Source of the DNA: Geosiphon pyriformis
Lineage: Eukaryota; Glomeromycota; Glomeromycetes; Archaeosporales; Geosiphonaceae
Direction: 5' to 3'
DNA length: 64,000 bases
Assembly (NCBI GenBank): GCA_016748015.1
Contig: JAAOMT010000586.1
Coordinates: 666,534-730,533, forward strand
The position numbers were made by a program, and so were the translations under genes. Shown here one piece after another: positions 1 through 14,070 of the stretch (its first letter is position 1; each line of letters opens with the position of its first letter). The notes under the pieces were generated by a model, which saw only the letters and a list, made by a program, of their open reading frames with translations, had not been told where the DNA came from and made no database searches.

Positions 1-3000
1 ATTTAATTAAAAAGTCTTAAATTATACAAAGACAGATGATATACAGTTTTATTAAGAAAGTTATTTGGCAAATTAATCTTGGCTTTCAAATTTTTTCTGA
101 TCAAATAGTCTTATTTGTTATATGTATTTTTGTTAACAAAGCTAAATTGAGTTCTGTATTTAATAATTGGCTGTAAAGCTGTTAAGACTAAATAGAAAAA
201 TTGTTTATCTAATATAATTTTGCACAAGACTATTAATAAGAAAAACTTTATATTTGAGTTCATCTTTTTTATACTTGGACCAAAGAGACTCTTAATTAAC
301 AAAAAAATGTCCAAATACTAATAGAATTCACTAATCTTTACAATTAAAATAAAAAAACCACTTATGCTCAAAAAAGCACCACTAGACTTTGAATTTATTA
401 AAATAATTACTGTTTTTTTTGTATTTATTGAGATATTTATAATATTAAAAACTTACTAGCAATGTTTAATATATTCTGTGTCATTGTGTAACAATTGTCA
501 ATCTAAATTATATTATCTACAAAAGCACCAGCAGTTAGATAGAAGATTAAACTTATATTAGATTCAATTCTGTCAGTTTTAACAAAAAATTTAAAATTCA
601 CATAATATCTTAAAGTTAAATTATGTCTCTTTATTTTACACAAAAGAAAATCATAAAAAATTTTTCAAAAAAAAGATGAAAAAACTTTACTCTGATCTAG
701 TCTATCATGAATCATATAACTATTAAACAAACCAAAATTTGTTATTACTCTATTTTATGGCCATTATAAATATGACCAAAAAACCTAATAAATTTGATAC
801 ACATTTTAATTTTTCTTAGATTTTGTTCTAAATGTGACCAGTCTACTAAGTTATAAGCTTTTTGCATATTCTAAAGCACTAACCAGATTTTTTTGTCTTT
901 TTTTAAAATATTTTTTACAATAAATCCAACAGCAAAAATAGAAACTAAGTAAAAGTGTCTTTTAAAACCAAAAAATTGTCACTTCACAAAATATTGTGCT
1001 TATTGCAAGCTTTAAATATCTAATTAAACAGAATTTTTAAAAGAATTTTTCTTATAATCTCAATAAGAGCAATTGGCTTAATATTTGTCAAAATGTTTTT
1101 TTATTTATAAGGTTTTGAAATTATTAATACTTAAGTCTTTTTTTAAACATTAAAAACAGATTTTATTATCAAACACAAGTTGAATAAACACAAAAAAAAA
1201 TTCAAAATGTCTTTATTATAATACTTCTACATTTTATTAAAAATATTAGACAGTTCAACAGTTTTTCTATCAGAAAAATTTTTATTTATCAATATAAATT
1301 CATTAAGACTAATAAGATTTATAATACCAAAAAATGCTCTATTCTTAATATAATCAAAAAATGCAAATTGTTTTTACTAATAAGAAGAAATAATATTATT
1401 AACAGCATGTTTTCTGGTTTAATTTTTCATAATTGAATTAATTCTGGTTTTAACCAAATTAGATTCCAAAACTAGATTACTATTATTAATTAAATAATTC
1501 AATATAAACTTCTTAAATAGTTTTTCTAATACACTTTTTATTATTTAATTTTTGTTACTAGTAAAAGCTTTTATTTATTTGGTAATAGCAGCTCTAATAC
1601 AAAAATTTTCAACTGTTTTAGATTTTAACATTTTGTAAAATCTATAAAATTTTCTAGATTAAGCTAATAATTATTTAATTAGAACTTTATTATGACTATT
1701 ATTAAAAATTATCTTAAACTTAATTATTTAATCATAGTCTAATACTATTTATTTATTGATTAATGTTTAAGACTTTTTTAAATTATCCAATTTGTATATT
1801 CTCAAGATTTTTAATATTAACAATTTCAATTTGTGAAACTTAGATAATAATGTATACATAAATGCATTTTTATCCTAATACTATGTCTTTAAAAAAACAG
1901 TATTAGCAGCAAAATATACTATTTGATTAAGCAGTTTTTATATTTTATTAATGTTAGATCTTTATTTACAGTCTTTAAAGTTATTGACAACAGCCAAAAT
2001 AGTATTTAATAACAGGTTTTTGAATTTTTCTTAGATTTTATCATCAATATCATTAACTTTGAATTTTCACATATTTTTAACAGTTTGTTTGTATATTAAA
2101 CTGAGCTAAAAACTAAAAAGTTTTTCTAAATTAATGTTTACTAAAACAACTATATAATTAATATTAAAAAACTTGTTTAAATTATAATCTTGTTGGTTAA
2201 GAGATGACTTTTAAAAATTTTTACTAAATAAAATAAAGTTTATGCACTTATTAACTTTTTTAAAGTTAGACTACATAAACAACTTATATATTAAAATATT
2301 ACTAAAAAAATTACATAAACTCATATTCAAAATTTTTTTGAAACTTGTACTTTGACCAGAATTATTTTTATTGAAATTACTTTCAAAAACCACAAAAGCA
2401 TTACTGTTTAAAATCTTGGTCACAATAGAATTGACTTTACAAAACTAAGTTAAATTTTTTTCCAAAGTAATTCCAGTATATAAACCTAAAATAGAAACCA
2501 AAAGACAATTTTTGAATAACAAATATATGAACAAAAATTAATTAGTTATCTTTAAAATTTTGTAAATATGTCTTATAATATTATTGTTGATTATCACAAT
2601 AATACTAAAACCTAAATGATTAAAGTCAACATCCAAGATAAAAATCTTAATTTCATTAAATTTGCTTATTATTCAAAAACAAATCTTATTTTTTAATTTT
2701 GTTTCTGTAATAATAGATATAAAATTTTTTTTCTTTGTACCACCAAACAATGTCTTCTTGTTTTGCCAAGTTGTTTATACTTCTAATGTTGTATGTAGCA
2801 ATTTTTCAGATTAACTCAATTATTGTTGAAAGAATTTGTCTAAATCTAAACTTTTATTTTCTATTTTAATTAGTAAGTCCATAACTGTAACTGTTAGATT
2901 GTTCATTTTGTTTTCAAATCTTTTAACTGTTAATTAATTGAAAAATTTTACTCTTATAACAGTCTCATCATTAGTGCCTACATCTAAATTTTTACTTATT

Positions 3001-3180
3001 ATTATATTTGCTTCTTGATTTTATGATAAAAAGATTACCAATAATTAATATTTAGAGCTAAACTAAAAAACTATTGGTTTGAGTATATCTAATCTTTTAG
3101 CCAGTTTCTCGACTTGTTCCACAAGATTAGTAAGACTGCACTTAAGAACAACAAACCTAATTATTTATATCTTTAAATAT
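1..3180 (-). mobile_element. Decayed, truncated Tad/I-like LINE
   Basis: This stretch is a minus-strand non-LTR retrotransposon relic. The piece at 111-314 encodes a peptide that matches the reverse transcriptase C-terminal region of the better preserved LINE at 9315-9617 (shared DKQFxYLV and YRxQFSF). Farther right it follows the same LINE order through RT and endonuclease, and a short piece near 3100-3170 matches the start of an ORF1 region also seen at 42.8 kb. The rest of ORF1 is missing, so the copy is truncated at about 3180 and also runs off the left edge. C and G are strongly depleted and no long frame survives. It is non-functional. The family call comes from within-window comparison. 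Confidence 0.75.
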
Positions 3181-3611
3181 GAATAGAAGAGGCTTCACCT
3201 TTAAAAATAAGTCATAACTTGCTGAACTATTTTAATTAACTATATTAAAATTTAATAATAATAGAAATAATTTTAATAATAATAGAATTAATAATTATAA
3301 ACCAAATTTATTAAAAAAAATTTACATTTTTTAATAATATTTTTGGATTTTGAATTTTATTATAAGATATAACAGAACTTTTTTGGTTTAAAATTTATAT
3401 TGTATTTTTTAAAATATATTAATATAATAAATTTATTGGTAAATTTGTTTAAGATTTTTTTGTTATAATACTGTTAAAAATGTTTTTAATATAATATTTG
3501 TACTTAATATTTATAAAATTAATATTTTTTGTTTAAATTTAAGTTATTAAATAGTAAAATGTTTAAAATATTATCAAATAGCTTATAAGTATATTTAGCA
3601 TTATAAACTAT
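3181..3611. other. AT-rich spacer, nothing recognised
   Basis: About 430 bases of A/T-dominated sequence between the truncated LINE and an LTR-beta copy. I see no usable frame and no match to the other repeats here. It may be LINE or gypsy sequence mutated beyond recognition. Confidence 0.4.
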
Positions 3612-4480
3612 TGTTACAGTAATTATTTGGAATGTTGAAACAAATAACAAATTCATAATTTGGTGCTTAATAACTAGTAAATATAAGTCTGAAGATTTTG
3701 GTTAAGTGTTTTGTATAATAAACAGAAATTTAATTGATGGTTTCTTCTGTGAATTTTTTTCTTTAGCATAATAACTAATTTAATCTGGCAGTTGTGTTTT
3801 TTTGGTAAGCTATTCTTAAATTTTTACTTTTATTTCTGGGTTTTTTACCAAGCTATTTTTAACATTAAATACTCAATGCTTGATTTTTTTTAATAAATAA
3901 TAAATAACAAAGAAACAAAACAAAAAAAAATAAAAAAAATAAAAAAAATAAAAGAAAATAAGAAATTAATATCTTGTCAATAGCTATAATCAAGAGCTAT
4001 TGTTTTAGTATAATTAAATATTAGATTTTATTAATATGAAATATTGATAGTAATAAAAGTAATTAATATTTTTAATCAAATAATAATAATATAGATTTAA
4101 TAATAATAGATAATTTTATTAATATAAAAATGATTCCATTTTAAGTTGTAAAAAATTACCTTTTAAAAAAAAAGATATTGTTCTAAATTAATATAAATTC
4201 TATTAAATTCTTTTGGAATTACTTTTTTTGTTTTTTACACTTTTACTATATATATATAATTTATATTATACAAAATCTTATATTTTCTTAAGCAATGTGT
4301 TCTATTTTTTCTAACAATGTGTTTATTGCTGAACAATATACCAGAATTCATTAATAATATGCCTATTGCTAAGCAATATGTTATAATTTTCTAACAATTT
4401 TTTTATTGGTCTATTTTTTTATCTGTTTTTTCTACTTTCTTTTTTGTACTTTTTTATAAATAATACTGTTAAATACTAGT
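3612..4480 (-). repeat. LTR-beta copy 1 (decayed)
   Basis: Begins with TGTTACAG at 3612. It follows the order of the LTR at 51,258: a TTTGGTGCT-like stretch, a GGTAAGCTA stretch near 3817, a TTACCAAGCTAT-like stretch, an A-rich tract (about 3900-3960), then CAATAGCTATAATCAAGAGC. The right end is not clear. Many sites that are C or G at 51-52 kb are T or A here. No gypsy body is recognisable next to it, so it may be a solo LTR or the end of an erased element. Confidence 0.6.
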
Positions 4481-5059
4481 GTTTATTAATTTTAAATAAT
4501 TATTTATATATAATAAAAAAACAATTTGTTAATTAAGTAGCTGTTTTTTGTTGTTAATCTTTAAATACAAATTTTTTAAAAGTATTATATTTATTTTTCT
4601 AATTATATTTGAAAATAATACAAGTATTATTAATAATAAAATATTATTTCATAATTATATATTCTTGAAAATATATAAAAGTATTAAAATTTTGTATATT
4701 ATTTTATAAATATAATTTGTAATTTTATAAAAAGATATAATTATTTGTAAAATTAAATAAAAACTTATTAAGTTTATTTTAGAGTTCTTTAATTATAAAC
4801 ATATTAATATGTTTTTATATATAATTAAATATAAAACTATAATATAAATAATATTATATATTTAAGAATAGGTTAATTTAACAAAAAAAATAAGTTAATT
4901 TAGTAATTTTTTTTAAATTAATAATATTAAATTTACTATAATAATTAATTATATTAATATTTTATTTTTTTTATGTTACTTATTATAAATATTTAAATTA
5001 AATTTTGTTTTTTTGTTTTTATTTTTTTTATTATATGTTTAATAAGTATGATTTAATTA
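4481..5059. other. AT-rich stretch, nothing recognised
   Basis: Almost pure A/T with short T and A runs. No coding frame, repeat unit or match to the other elements could be supported. Confidence 0.4.
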
Positions 5060-7215
5060 TTATCTAAAAATTAGGAACAAACTATATATTTTAATACTAA
5101 ATAAAATTTATATACTTTCTATATATAACCAGTTACTTAAATCAGTTTAGGCTATATTATATTAAAATTTTAAAAGAAAACTTATTTAAAGAAGACATTT
5201 TTTAAACAATTTTAAACAGAATAGTATTATTAAAAACCAATTCAACTAACTAATTAGCTATCTTAAAAACATTAGTTTTAATGTTAACAAATTTATGTTC
5301 TCAAAACAACAACAAATTAAAAAACATATTATTATTAACAGCAAACAAATTCATATAAAAACTAAATATATTAATATTATTATAGTTATATTTAGCTTTT
5401 AATATAACTATTTTCTGTTTTAATTTACTAATAATCTTATTAAAAATTTTTATATGTACCAGAACTTTATTGATTTTAAAACTAAAAATACTGCTTAAAA
5501 CAAAATTTTTCTTAATAAATTGTTTAAAAACAATAATTAAAAACCAACAAATTTAGTAATAAATCTAATTAATATAGTTAATTTGGCCAAATTAACTTTT
5601 AAAAAAGTCAATTATAAGAAAACCAAAAGATTATTAATAATTACAAAAAGAGAAACAAAAGTTATTAGAAATAGAAACTTAAAAAAACTCAAAAAGGCAA
5701 AAGTCTTAGCATAAAACTTAAAACACACAAAATATAATATAAATACTTTGAAAATTTTAAAAGAAAAAGGTAAAAATATCTTATAATTTATAGTCAGATA
5801 GCTTATTTTTTAACACCTAAAACAGCATTAATAACTAAAAGTTTCTAATCAGATATAGTACTTCTTTAGTATATTAGTTTTAATTATTATAGCATTTAAA
5901 TCAGCTTAAAATTTAAATATAATCAGAACAAACTGAGAACAATAACCAGAATTAAGAAAGTAAGAAATAAAACACATTTAATTATTAATTTGAGAAATTA
6001 TATTACTAATCTCAAAAACAATACAACCAAAAAAAAATTGACTAACTTGGCCTTAAATTTATTATAAAACAAATAGTCTTATTTTGATTTATTAAAAAGA
6101 AAATTTTAATACTATTCTTATTTATTAACACTAATTAATAATCTAAAACAGACACAATAGCATTTAATTTTTAAAATAAACAACAACATATTACTAAACA
6201 CCAACAGATTTTAATATAACATATTAAACTTACTAAGTGCTGTTTTAATATTAGCAGCAGATATATTCAAAGCTATATTATATAATATTACAACAGCAAA
6301 AAAAAAACCAGTCTCAAAAACCACTAAAAACTTGGCAATTTTAAAAATAATTAAACAAACAGAGCTTGTAAGCTCAACTAAAAAAGCAGTTTCTAAAGAT
6401 TTTTAAAAAATAAACTCCATATAGAAGAGTTTTATATTGTCTTTTAATACTAACTTTACACTTAAAAAAATATGTAAAAACCAAAAAACAGTCTTAATAT
6501 AAGCTAATTTAATCTTAAAAGTTATATTAAACATTAAAATAGAGGCTATTTATTTAGCAAACTTTTAATAAACAATAATGGTTTTCTAATATCACCAGTA
6601 ATAGCATCAGAAATCAAAAAAAGTAATAATAAATTAGTTTTTATTTGGTTAGCCTAATTTCTAAAAACAAGTAATCCAATAAAAAACTATTGCTTTATTT
6701 TTAAAACCAATAAGAAATCTTGGCTTATTTTAAATAATATATTAAATGATATAATAAAAATTTTATTTAAGATCTTATCTAAAATCACAAAAAGATTTAG
6801 TATAATAATAATAAAAACAAGTAACTGCTTCTATTTTTTGGAATCTTTGGTCTTTTTAACTATTATCAAAAAATAGTGCTAGTAATATCAAATATAGCAA
6901 CAATAGTTAAAAAAATCAGCTTGTTAATTGGCCTATTATTAAAAACTTTTGGACTTTTAATAAAAGTGGAAACAACATTAAAACTAATCCAAGTGTGTTT
7001 TTTTGAAAGAATTTTAATTGGTAAAAAACCAGTTAAAGATAAAATAAATGTTTTAATAATTACCAAAAACACTTTTTTTACTATTATTTAAAAAAAAACT
7101 TTTAAGACATTCTGTTTAAATATTTTTATAATAGAAATATTTTTTTTGGTTAAAACTTTATTAGATATTTTAAAAAAAATATTAAGTACAGCTTTTTTAT
7201 TTTTTGCTTTAATTT
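5060..7215 (-). mobile_element. ORF1-only LINE derivative, copy 1
   Basis: Minus-strand homologue of the element at 31,189-33,460. The match is clearest at 6870-7215 against 33,100-33,430, where AAGTGTGT and CAGCTTTTTTA are retained, and at 5798-5880 against 31,960-32,040 around the zinc-knuckle region. Its left end (5060-5160) aligns with the LINE-type 3' untranslated region at 31,200-31,330. The distance from 3' end to zinc knuckle is about the same in both copies (roughly 700 bases), so neither has an RT between them. Frames are destroyed, mostly by C-to-T and G-to-A changes. It abuts the 3' tail of the next LINE. Confidence 0.7.
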
Positions 7216-7343
7216 TTTTTTTAATATTTAATAAGTAAAATTTAAATACTATTTAGTACAATACATTAAATAATCAATTTAAATTAGGCATGAATCATGT
7301 ATTTTTTACATGTGACCAGCCACTCAAGCTGGCCAGAACAACA

Positions 7344-10300
7344 CTAAGCACTTATATAAACAGAAACAGAATTCCCAATATCCAAGAAAAACAAGCAAAA
7401 TTTATAAAACCCAAAGCTAATACCAAATGTCTCAGCAATACCAAGCAATCTAATTACATCAGCAGAAAACACTGAGAACAGCCCAAAGACTAAAACCAGA
7501 GCCAAACCATCACATAGTATCAGTTCATTCTTTTCTATGAATACACAATGCTTAGCACAGACAACCCAAACTTCATTTTTAAAAACAAAGCAGAAGTCAT
7601 GCACAAAGTCCACAATCTTTCAAACTGCAATCTTTGCATCTTCAAAGAAAGACACAGTTTCTTGGAGCCAATTATTAAAAACAAAGTCTTTGCAAAGAGC
7701 TATACACACTACCATATTTAAAACACAGAAAGATAGCAACTGAGACACATATAAAAAGGAGTAAGAAAGACCAGAAAGCACATTCCAAGTAACTGCATGA
7801 GCATTCAACAATTGGCAGCAGACAGAATCATCAACCACACAAGAAAAAGCATGATCTGAGATCTCAATATCACTATAATACAGATATAACATATTGGGAT
7901 AACTTCTGTCATATAGGCATTTCTAAACAGCAACTGGCAACCAATAGTATAAAGTCTTCATAAAATATGTATAAGCACCAACAATCAGTTTATTAGTAAA
8001 ACCAGCAGCCATATGCAAATTAGGATGCCACACCAAAGATGAGCTAGACCAATTGACATCTGACAGCAAACTACAATCCAGAACTTTATAACCAAAACCA
8101 ATTTCCTAATATACATAATAAATAGACTAAAAGATTTCATGAACAAAATGCCTAGAATTGCTAAAAACAATACCACCCTTAGCCAAAATATAACATTTAT
8201 CCAACCAGAGAGGAAGACATCATGAAAAAAGAAAAGCTATATCAGCAAGCACATTAGCACACATATTACCTGAAACACCCAAATGCTCTTTTACTTTATG
8301 CCAACTAATGTTTAAATTTTTTTCTGAACAATATTTACTATATGCCAACACTCAACCCAACACTGATTCTGAAAATCTGAATAAATTAGATCCAATTCCG
8401 ATTTGCATACATCCAAAGCAGCCTGACTGTTTGTAAAAAAGGCAAATTAAGCTAAAAAAAAGAACACACTCGAGAGCCAACACAACAGCCTGCAATTCTG
8501 CCAGAGTAGAAAACATCAGACCTGAAATCCTGACTTCCAAACCCAGGTCAATATCCTCAAAATAAACTGCCACATCAGTCTTAACATCCAGACTTTTCAA
8601 GTTCTTCAGAGATCTATCAGTATAAACAGAAAGACTGTCAGCCATAACATTCAACAAACAATCACATGCAAGCCTAAATTTACCAGTTTCCAAAACATTC
8701 AAAGATTTGGAAACACCAAAAGAAGCCAAGCAAGTAGAAAGAAAAACCTTATTATTAAGAAAATTAACAAAATGCTTAAACCAGTTAGAAACAGAGCCAC
8801 ATGGATCCAATCTTTTTTAATGCTTGAATGTTTTTTAATCAAACACAAAACCATTTTTACAGCAAAGCTGCTCTATAAAAGCAATACCATAGCACTGAAG
8901 AAATGAAAAAAACTTAAAAAATTCAGACTTGCCAAGAACTGATGATATAAAAGTCCCATCACAAAGACAAAAAGAACTGTTCATATGACCACTCAAGAAC
9001 AACTCACACCTAAGAAAAATACAAACCACACTTGCCAAAAAATTATTAAAAGCACTGATCTTAATATGAACAGGGGAAACCAAAGGGTAAAGCAGATTCT
9101 AAGACAGAACTTGTAAGTTATGAGACTGGTACAAAAACAAATAACTTAAAATTCTGACAGAGTTTGCAAAACACACTACAAAAGCCACTTTGTTTTTAGT
9201 CTGGACCTGTTTAAAAGTTTTCAAACCATACAACAAAGGGTAATAGAATGCATCATTGAGAAAATTGAGAGACAGACCAGATTTTAACTTTAAGCTCTTA
9301 TGAATTAAAGCATCTCACTTGTTATACACATTAATGAGAACAAAGCTGAATTGTATTCTGTAGCTGACAATGGGATGGAAAACTGTTGACACCAAATATG
9401 AAAATTGCTTATCAAAAACAGCCTTTTTCAGAACAAAGTTGGCAAAAAAACAGACATTAAAATATGTCTTAGCCAAGCTAGGCTTTAATAAACCTTCAGT
9501 TAACAAAAAAATACCCAAGTAGTAATGGAACTTACTCTTCTTGGTGATAAAAATAGACAAACCACTGATTAACAAATTAGGGCAATCAACTCTGCAATTA
9601 ATAGAAATGGCCACCATCTTGTTATTATTGATAGAAATGTTATTAATCCGAAAAAATTCCCTAGTGACATTAAGAATGTGTTAGGTCACAGTTTGGCTGC
9701 TACCAATTCAGATTGTGTTATCAACAAAAACACCAGCAGTGAGAAAAGATGTTAATTTAGCTTGAGATTTCAAATGATCTGTTTTGGCAACATAATAAAA
9801 GTTCAGCCTATATTCACATATACTTTCTTGTCTTTTGATCTCACACAGAAGGGAATTATAAAATATAAACCAAAGAAGTAATGAGAACACCTCTCTTTGG
9901 TCTAAATTATCATGTACCCAATATTTATTTGTTAAACCAAAATCAATCATAACCCTATTGACACAATCATTGTAAATGCTACCAAAAAATTTAATAAACT
10001 TGTTACACATTTTTATCCTAATTAAGCTTTTTTTAAGATGTTCTCATCCAACAGAGTCATAGGCTTTTCTCATGTCTTACAAAACCAACCAGAGTTCATG
10101 ATTTTTTTCCAAAGCATCCTCAATAATCAAATCAACAGCAAAAATAGGAGATTGCATCATCATATCTTTTAAAACTAAAAAATTGTCTTTATGCAAAACA
10201 TTAAAAGTATTATATGCCAATAAGATCTTGTCTGAAAAAATCTTGAAAAGGATTTTACAGACTGTTTTAATCAAAGCAATTGGCTGAATAATAATAAAAA

Positions 10301-11930
10301 TATTCTTCTATTCATAAGACTTAGGGATCATTGAGACCCAAGCTTCTTTCTAAGCATAAGACACCAATTCACAAAACAAACAAAAATTCAATAGCACCAA
10401 AAACATATCTAAAACCAACCTGTCACAATATTTTCAGAGCTCATTTGAGATTCCAGAAAAACCAGCAGCCTTTTTATTAGGCAAATTAAAAATCATGCCA
10501 AACAACTTATCAAAGCTAATCAGACTCATCACATTTAAGAAAGCATCATCAAAAACATATGCCAATGGCTGATATTGATAAGACTACTCTTTAGAGAAAT
10601 TAGTCTCCACCTCACATTTTCTAGTCCAGCCCTCTATAATCAAATTCACCTCAGCCTTAACCAGTTTGAGTTCCAGAATCAGTTTATTTTTAGTGACTAA
10701 ATAGTCTAAAACTACTTTTCAAAAAGAATGTTCCAGCACACTCCTGATTGTATGACTCTTATCATTTACAAAATTTTCTATTCTTTTATTAATAACTGAC
10801 CTAATTCCTAACTTCTTAGCTTACAAAGACTCAGCAAGCTTGAAGGCACAATAAAATTTTCTTATACCAAAAAGAGCCAAATATACATGATCAAAATTCA
10901 CACCAGAGTTTACAAAATTCTAAATAACCAAAGTCTTGACACTGTTCAAAGAATTCCAGTACTTCATAAAAAAAACAAATTTTTTAGGACTCTCTTTATA
11001 AAAAGCCTTAACAATTCTTAAAACCAAAAGCTTCAGTTTATGAAACCTAGAAGAATTCTTGGTAAAAACATTATCATAATTCTTAAACCATTTCTTTTTA
11101 AATATTTTATTAGTTAAAAGAGTTATTATTTTGTAAACAACATTTCACATTGCATCCAGATCTGAAAACTTCATAGAAACTGTGAACTCATTAGAGAACA
11201 TTGCTGTATTGGCTGCTGTGACATCTTTGAAATCATTTTACTTTGTATTATCAGCACTCTTAAAATCAAATTTTCATCAGTTCTTATTAGCTTGCCTGCA
11301 AAAAAAGTTCAACTATGTATTCAAAAGCTTACCCAAATTTACAGACATAAAAACCATTTGGTGATTAGTGTTAAAATGTTCATTGACATCTACAACATTA
11401 CAATTCACCATCACATTAACCAAATTTGAAAAAACAAATATGTAATCAATTGTTTTTTCTATATCTCTTGAATTTTTCTATATAGGATTCTTTACAACTA
11501 AACTTCCTGACAAAAAATTGACCAGTCCCAAATTGAGGCATTTCTTGAAACTTACACATCTGCGTGAACTGTTTTTATTGAAATTTTCACCTAAAACAAC
11601 AAAAAAAAACTTATTCACAGCCTTAGCTATCAGAAAATTAATTTCACCAGCCTGAGAAAAACAAATAGCCAAGAAAACACCAGCATAAAGCCCCAAAATC
11701 GAAACAAAAAGTTTATTTTTGAAAAGCAACTTAATAGAAAAAAGCTGGCCAGGCACCTTAGAAATCTTACACACATGACAAGCCAAAGAAGTGTTCATAA
11801 TAATTGCCACATTAGCACCAAAAAACTCTTTGTCCAACCCAAATAAAAAAACTCTAACTTCATTAAACTTATCCTTAATGCATGGCCTACTGCTAGACCT
11901 CAACTTAGTCTCTATAACTATTGAAACCAA
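7344..11930 (-). pseudogene. LINE2 ORF2: endonuclease, RT, RNase H (broken)
   Basis: Fragments read in order on the minus strand. 11,478-11,930 is an exonuclease-endonuclease-phosphatase domain, where the usual GDFN motif reads GENFNK. 10,077-10,274 and the sequence just left of it give RT motif A (KAYDSV). 9708-10,010 gives motif B (EVFSLLL) and motif C, where the expected FVDD reads FVDN. 9315-9617 is the RT thumb region. 8352-8810 is RNase H-like (TLAELQAVVLALE). 7344-8200 is a conserved C-terminal tail that includes a CxxC-type segment. Stops and shifts separate all of these. The D-to-N change in motif C alone would abolish RT activity. In life this protein nicks the target and primes cDNA synthesis. 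Confidence 0.8.
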
Positions 11931-12028
11931 ATTCTCAGAATTTCTATGTTAATGGATAATGTCCTTCTGCTTGGCAGGAACATTAATACCATAAACATTA
12001 CATGTAGCAATTCTCCACACAAAATCAC

Positions 12029-14022
12029 TCATTGAGAAGTAAGAGGAGCTAACAAACCCAAACTAAAGCACAAGCAATCCAATCTTTTCAAAACTAATTC
12101 AATTAATACTTTCAAAGCCACCATCTTGGATTTTAACCCACCCATCTTAATAATTAAAACTTTAGAACTACTTGAGCTAAAGTCAGCAATTATATTCACA
12201 ATAACCAAATGAAGGGAGATGGAAAACATCAGCATATATCCAGAGTTATATTCAAATCCAAATTAAAAGCCAAAAATGCTAGAACAACCAAAGAGAATAC
12301 ATAAAACTTGGATGCCAAGAGCACTAATTCTACAAAGCTCAATTTTTTCATAATAACAGAAACCTAATCTGCCAAAAGCTTTAAAAAGCATTTCAAAAAA
12401 GCCAAATGATCAACCAAACAGGAATCACTAAAAAGATTGAAAACCATTGGGATGGATTTTACATCCAAAAACAAATTAGTATCAAAGAATTCGATGAGAT
12501 CACATAAAAGAAAAAATCACCAGCAATCTGGACCCAAGTCTTGCCACCAAAAAAAACCAGGTAAGCAATAAGGATCTGTTTTTTCTTATAAATGTTGGCC
12601 AAGTAGACACAATCCTAAAAAGTTACCATTCACTTATCATGACCACCAGGATTCTCACCTATTGTACAATCAACAAATATGTGACCAAATTGTTTACATT
12701 GAACACAACAGACCAAAAAAAAACCAGCCCAGTGCAAATTCACACTTTTAAACACTAAAGTAGTGTCAATAACAGCCAATTTGAACACCTCATTTTCAAA
12801 ACACACTAGAGCACACCTATCACACACATATAAATTTGGATTATAGCCAATGATGCAAGTTTTCTCACCATTAAAAACCAACAAATCAGATAAGTTATAA
12901 GCAGTGATGCCAACTAGAAGCATATATAACAAAGCCCAATACTGGTTTTTGGATACTTATGTTTGTTTGTTATCAATAGTTTTTGCTACATGAACAGAAT
13001 TTTTTTCCATAAAAACAGACTATTTAGTTGTAACTGAATCAGTTATCTCAAATAATTCATATTCTATTAAAGCCTTTTGCCACAGACCAATCAATTATAA
13101 TTTAATTGAAACAACCTTGCCAAATTTGAGAAAATTAACTGAAATCTCCTTAACAATTACTTTCTGATTTGATCAATTGTTTGGTTTTCTAATATTATTA
13201 TTCACCAAAATTTTTTTATTAATAGCCATTTTCTTGGCTTTAATTAAACTAAATTCAAAAGTAAAAAAAAAATCTAATAATGCCAGGAAATTTTGAAGGA
13301 GCAGATGTCTCCCAAAACTGTCAACTTGATAAAAAATATTTTTTCACAGCAATCAACTTGTTATTAATAGTTTTGTTAGATAAGGCAAATAGCTTAATAT
13401 CCAATATAAATAACTTAACTGGATTAAAAATACATTTTTTTAATGCACATAATCTGACAGAATGCAATTTTTTGGAGCCTGTAAACTTAAAAGATGGAAG
13501 AGCTACTATATTTTCATTATTACTCAAAATATTAAATAAAGAAGTTTTTGGAGGTTGATCTAATACATATGTATGAGTGCATATTTTTCTGGATGTAATA
13601 TTGTTCTTTATGTTATTAACTACTGAAGTGTCTGAGTTAGTCTAACTAATTTTTTCAGTAACAGTATTTTTTATGTTTTTTAAGTTCAACAGACCACTTA
13701 TACTACTTGCTTCATTTTCTATTTTGCTACCCCAAGATTTTGAAAACTTGCCATCAACATTACCAATATCAGCCAGGCCCAACAGACCAACAGACAAGTT
13801 AACCACACTAATGCTGACTTTAAAATTCTTAGGCTTCTTGTAGGATGTATTATGAGAATACACATTATTTATTCTCTTCTTTTTGGTATTAGGCCAGGTT
13901 TCTAACTCAACAGAAGTAGATCCAAAACTACCAGCAACAGAACTTGCTGGTTCTATGTTCATGAATAAAAGTACATCTGAAAAAATAGCTGAGAGTATAA
14001 AGGAAATAGAGAATAGTAACAA
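12029..14022 (-). pseudogene. LINE2 ORF1: nucleic-acid-binding protein (broken)
   Basis: Four minus-strand fragments make up the first LINE ORF: 13,642-14,022 (N-terminal, S/N-rich), 13,321-13,527 (FKFTGSKKLHSVRLCALKK region), 12,630-12,932 and 12,029-12,235 (C-terminal). The 12,630-12,932 piece holds a CCHC knuckle, CVQCKQFGHIFVDC, with C-x2-C-x4-H-x4-C spacing. ORF1 proteins of this type bind LINE RNA. The same ORF1 type recurs at 42.8-44.4 kb and 26.6-28.0 kb, but differs from the ORF1 at 31.5-33.4 kb. Nonsense codons and frameshifts make it non-functional. Confidence 0.75.
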
Positions 14023-14070
14023 CTTTCTCTTTAGTAATATCTCACTCTCATTGTAATTAGGGGATCAATA

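Larger units (their letters stand above)
7222..14070 (-). mobile_element. Nearly full-length Tad/I-like LINE (LINE2)
   Basis: The best preserved LINE in the window, on the minus strand. In the direction of transcription it has a 5' region ending near 14,070 (TTGATCCCC followed by a GAGAGTGAG-like motif on the minus strand), ORF1 with a CCHC zinc knuckle, ORF2 with apurinic-type endonuclease, reverse transcriptase and RNase H, then a 3' untranslated region (7222-7340) shared with the copies ending at 15,775, 31,189, 35,873 and 41,690. The tail is T/A-rich on the plus strand. All frames are interrupted, so the copy is dead. ORF1 knuckle plus EEP plus RNase H is what defines Tad/I-type LINEs; the clade within that group is not resolved. 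Confidence 0.8.

Noticed and set aside
13280-13558. 92-codon plus-strand frame
   Set aside because: Antisense shadow of LINE2 ORF1; the minus strand has the homologue in LINE5.
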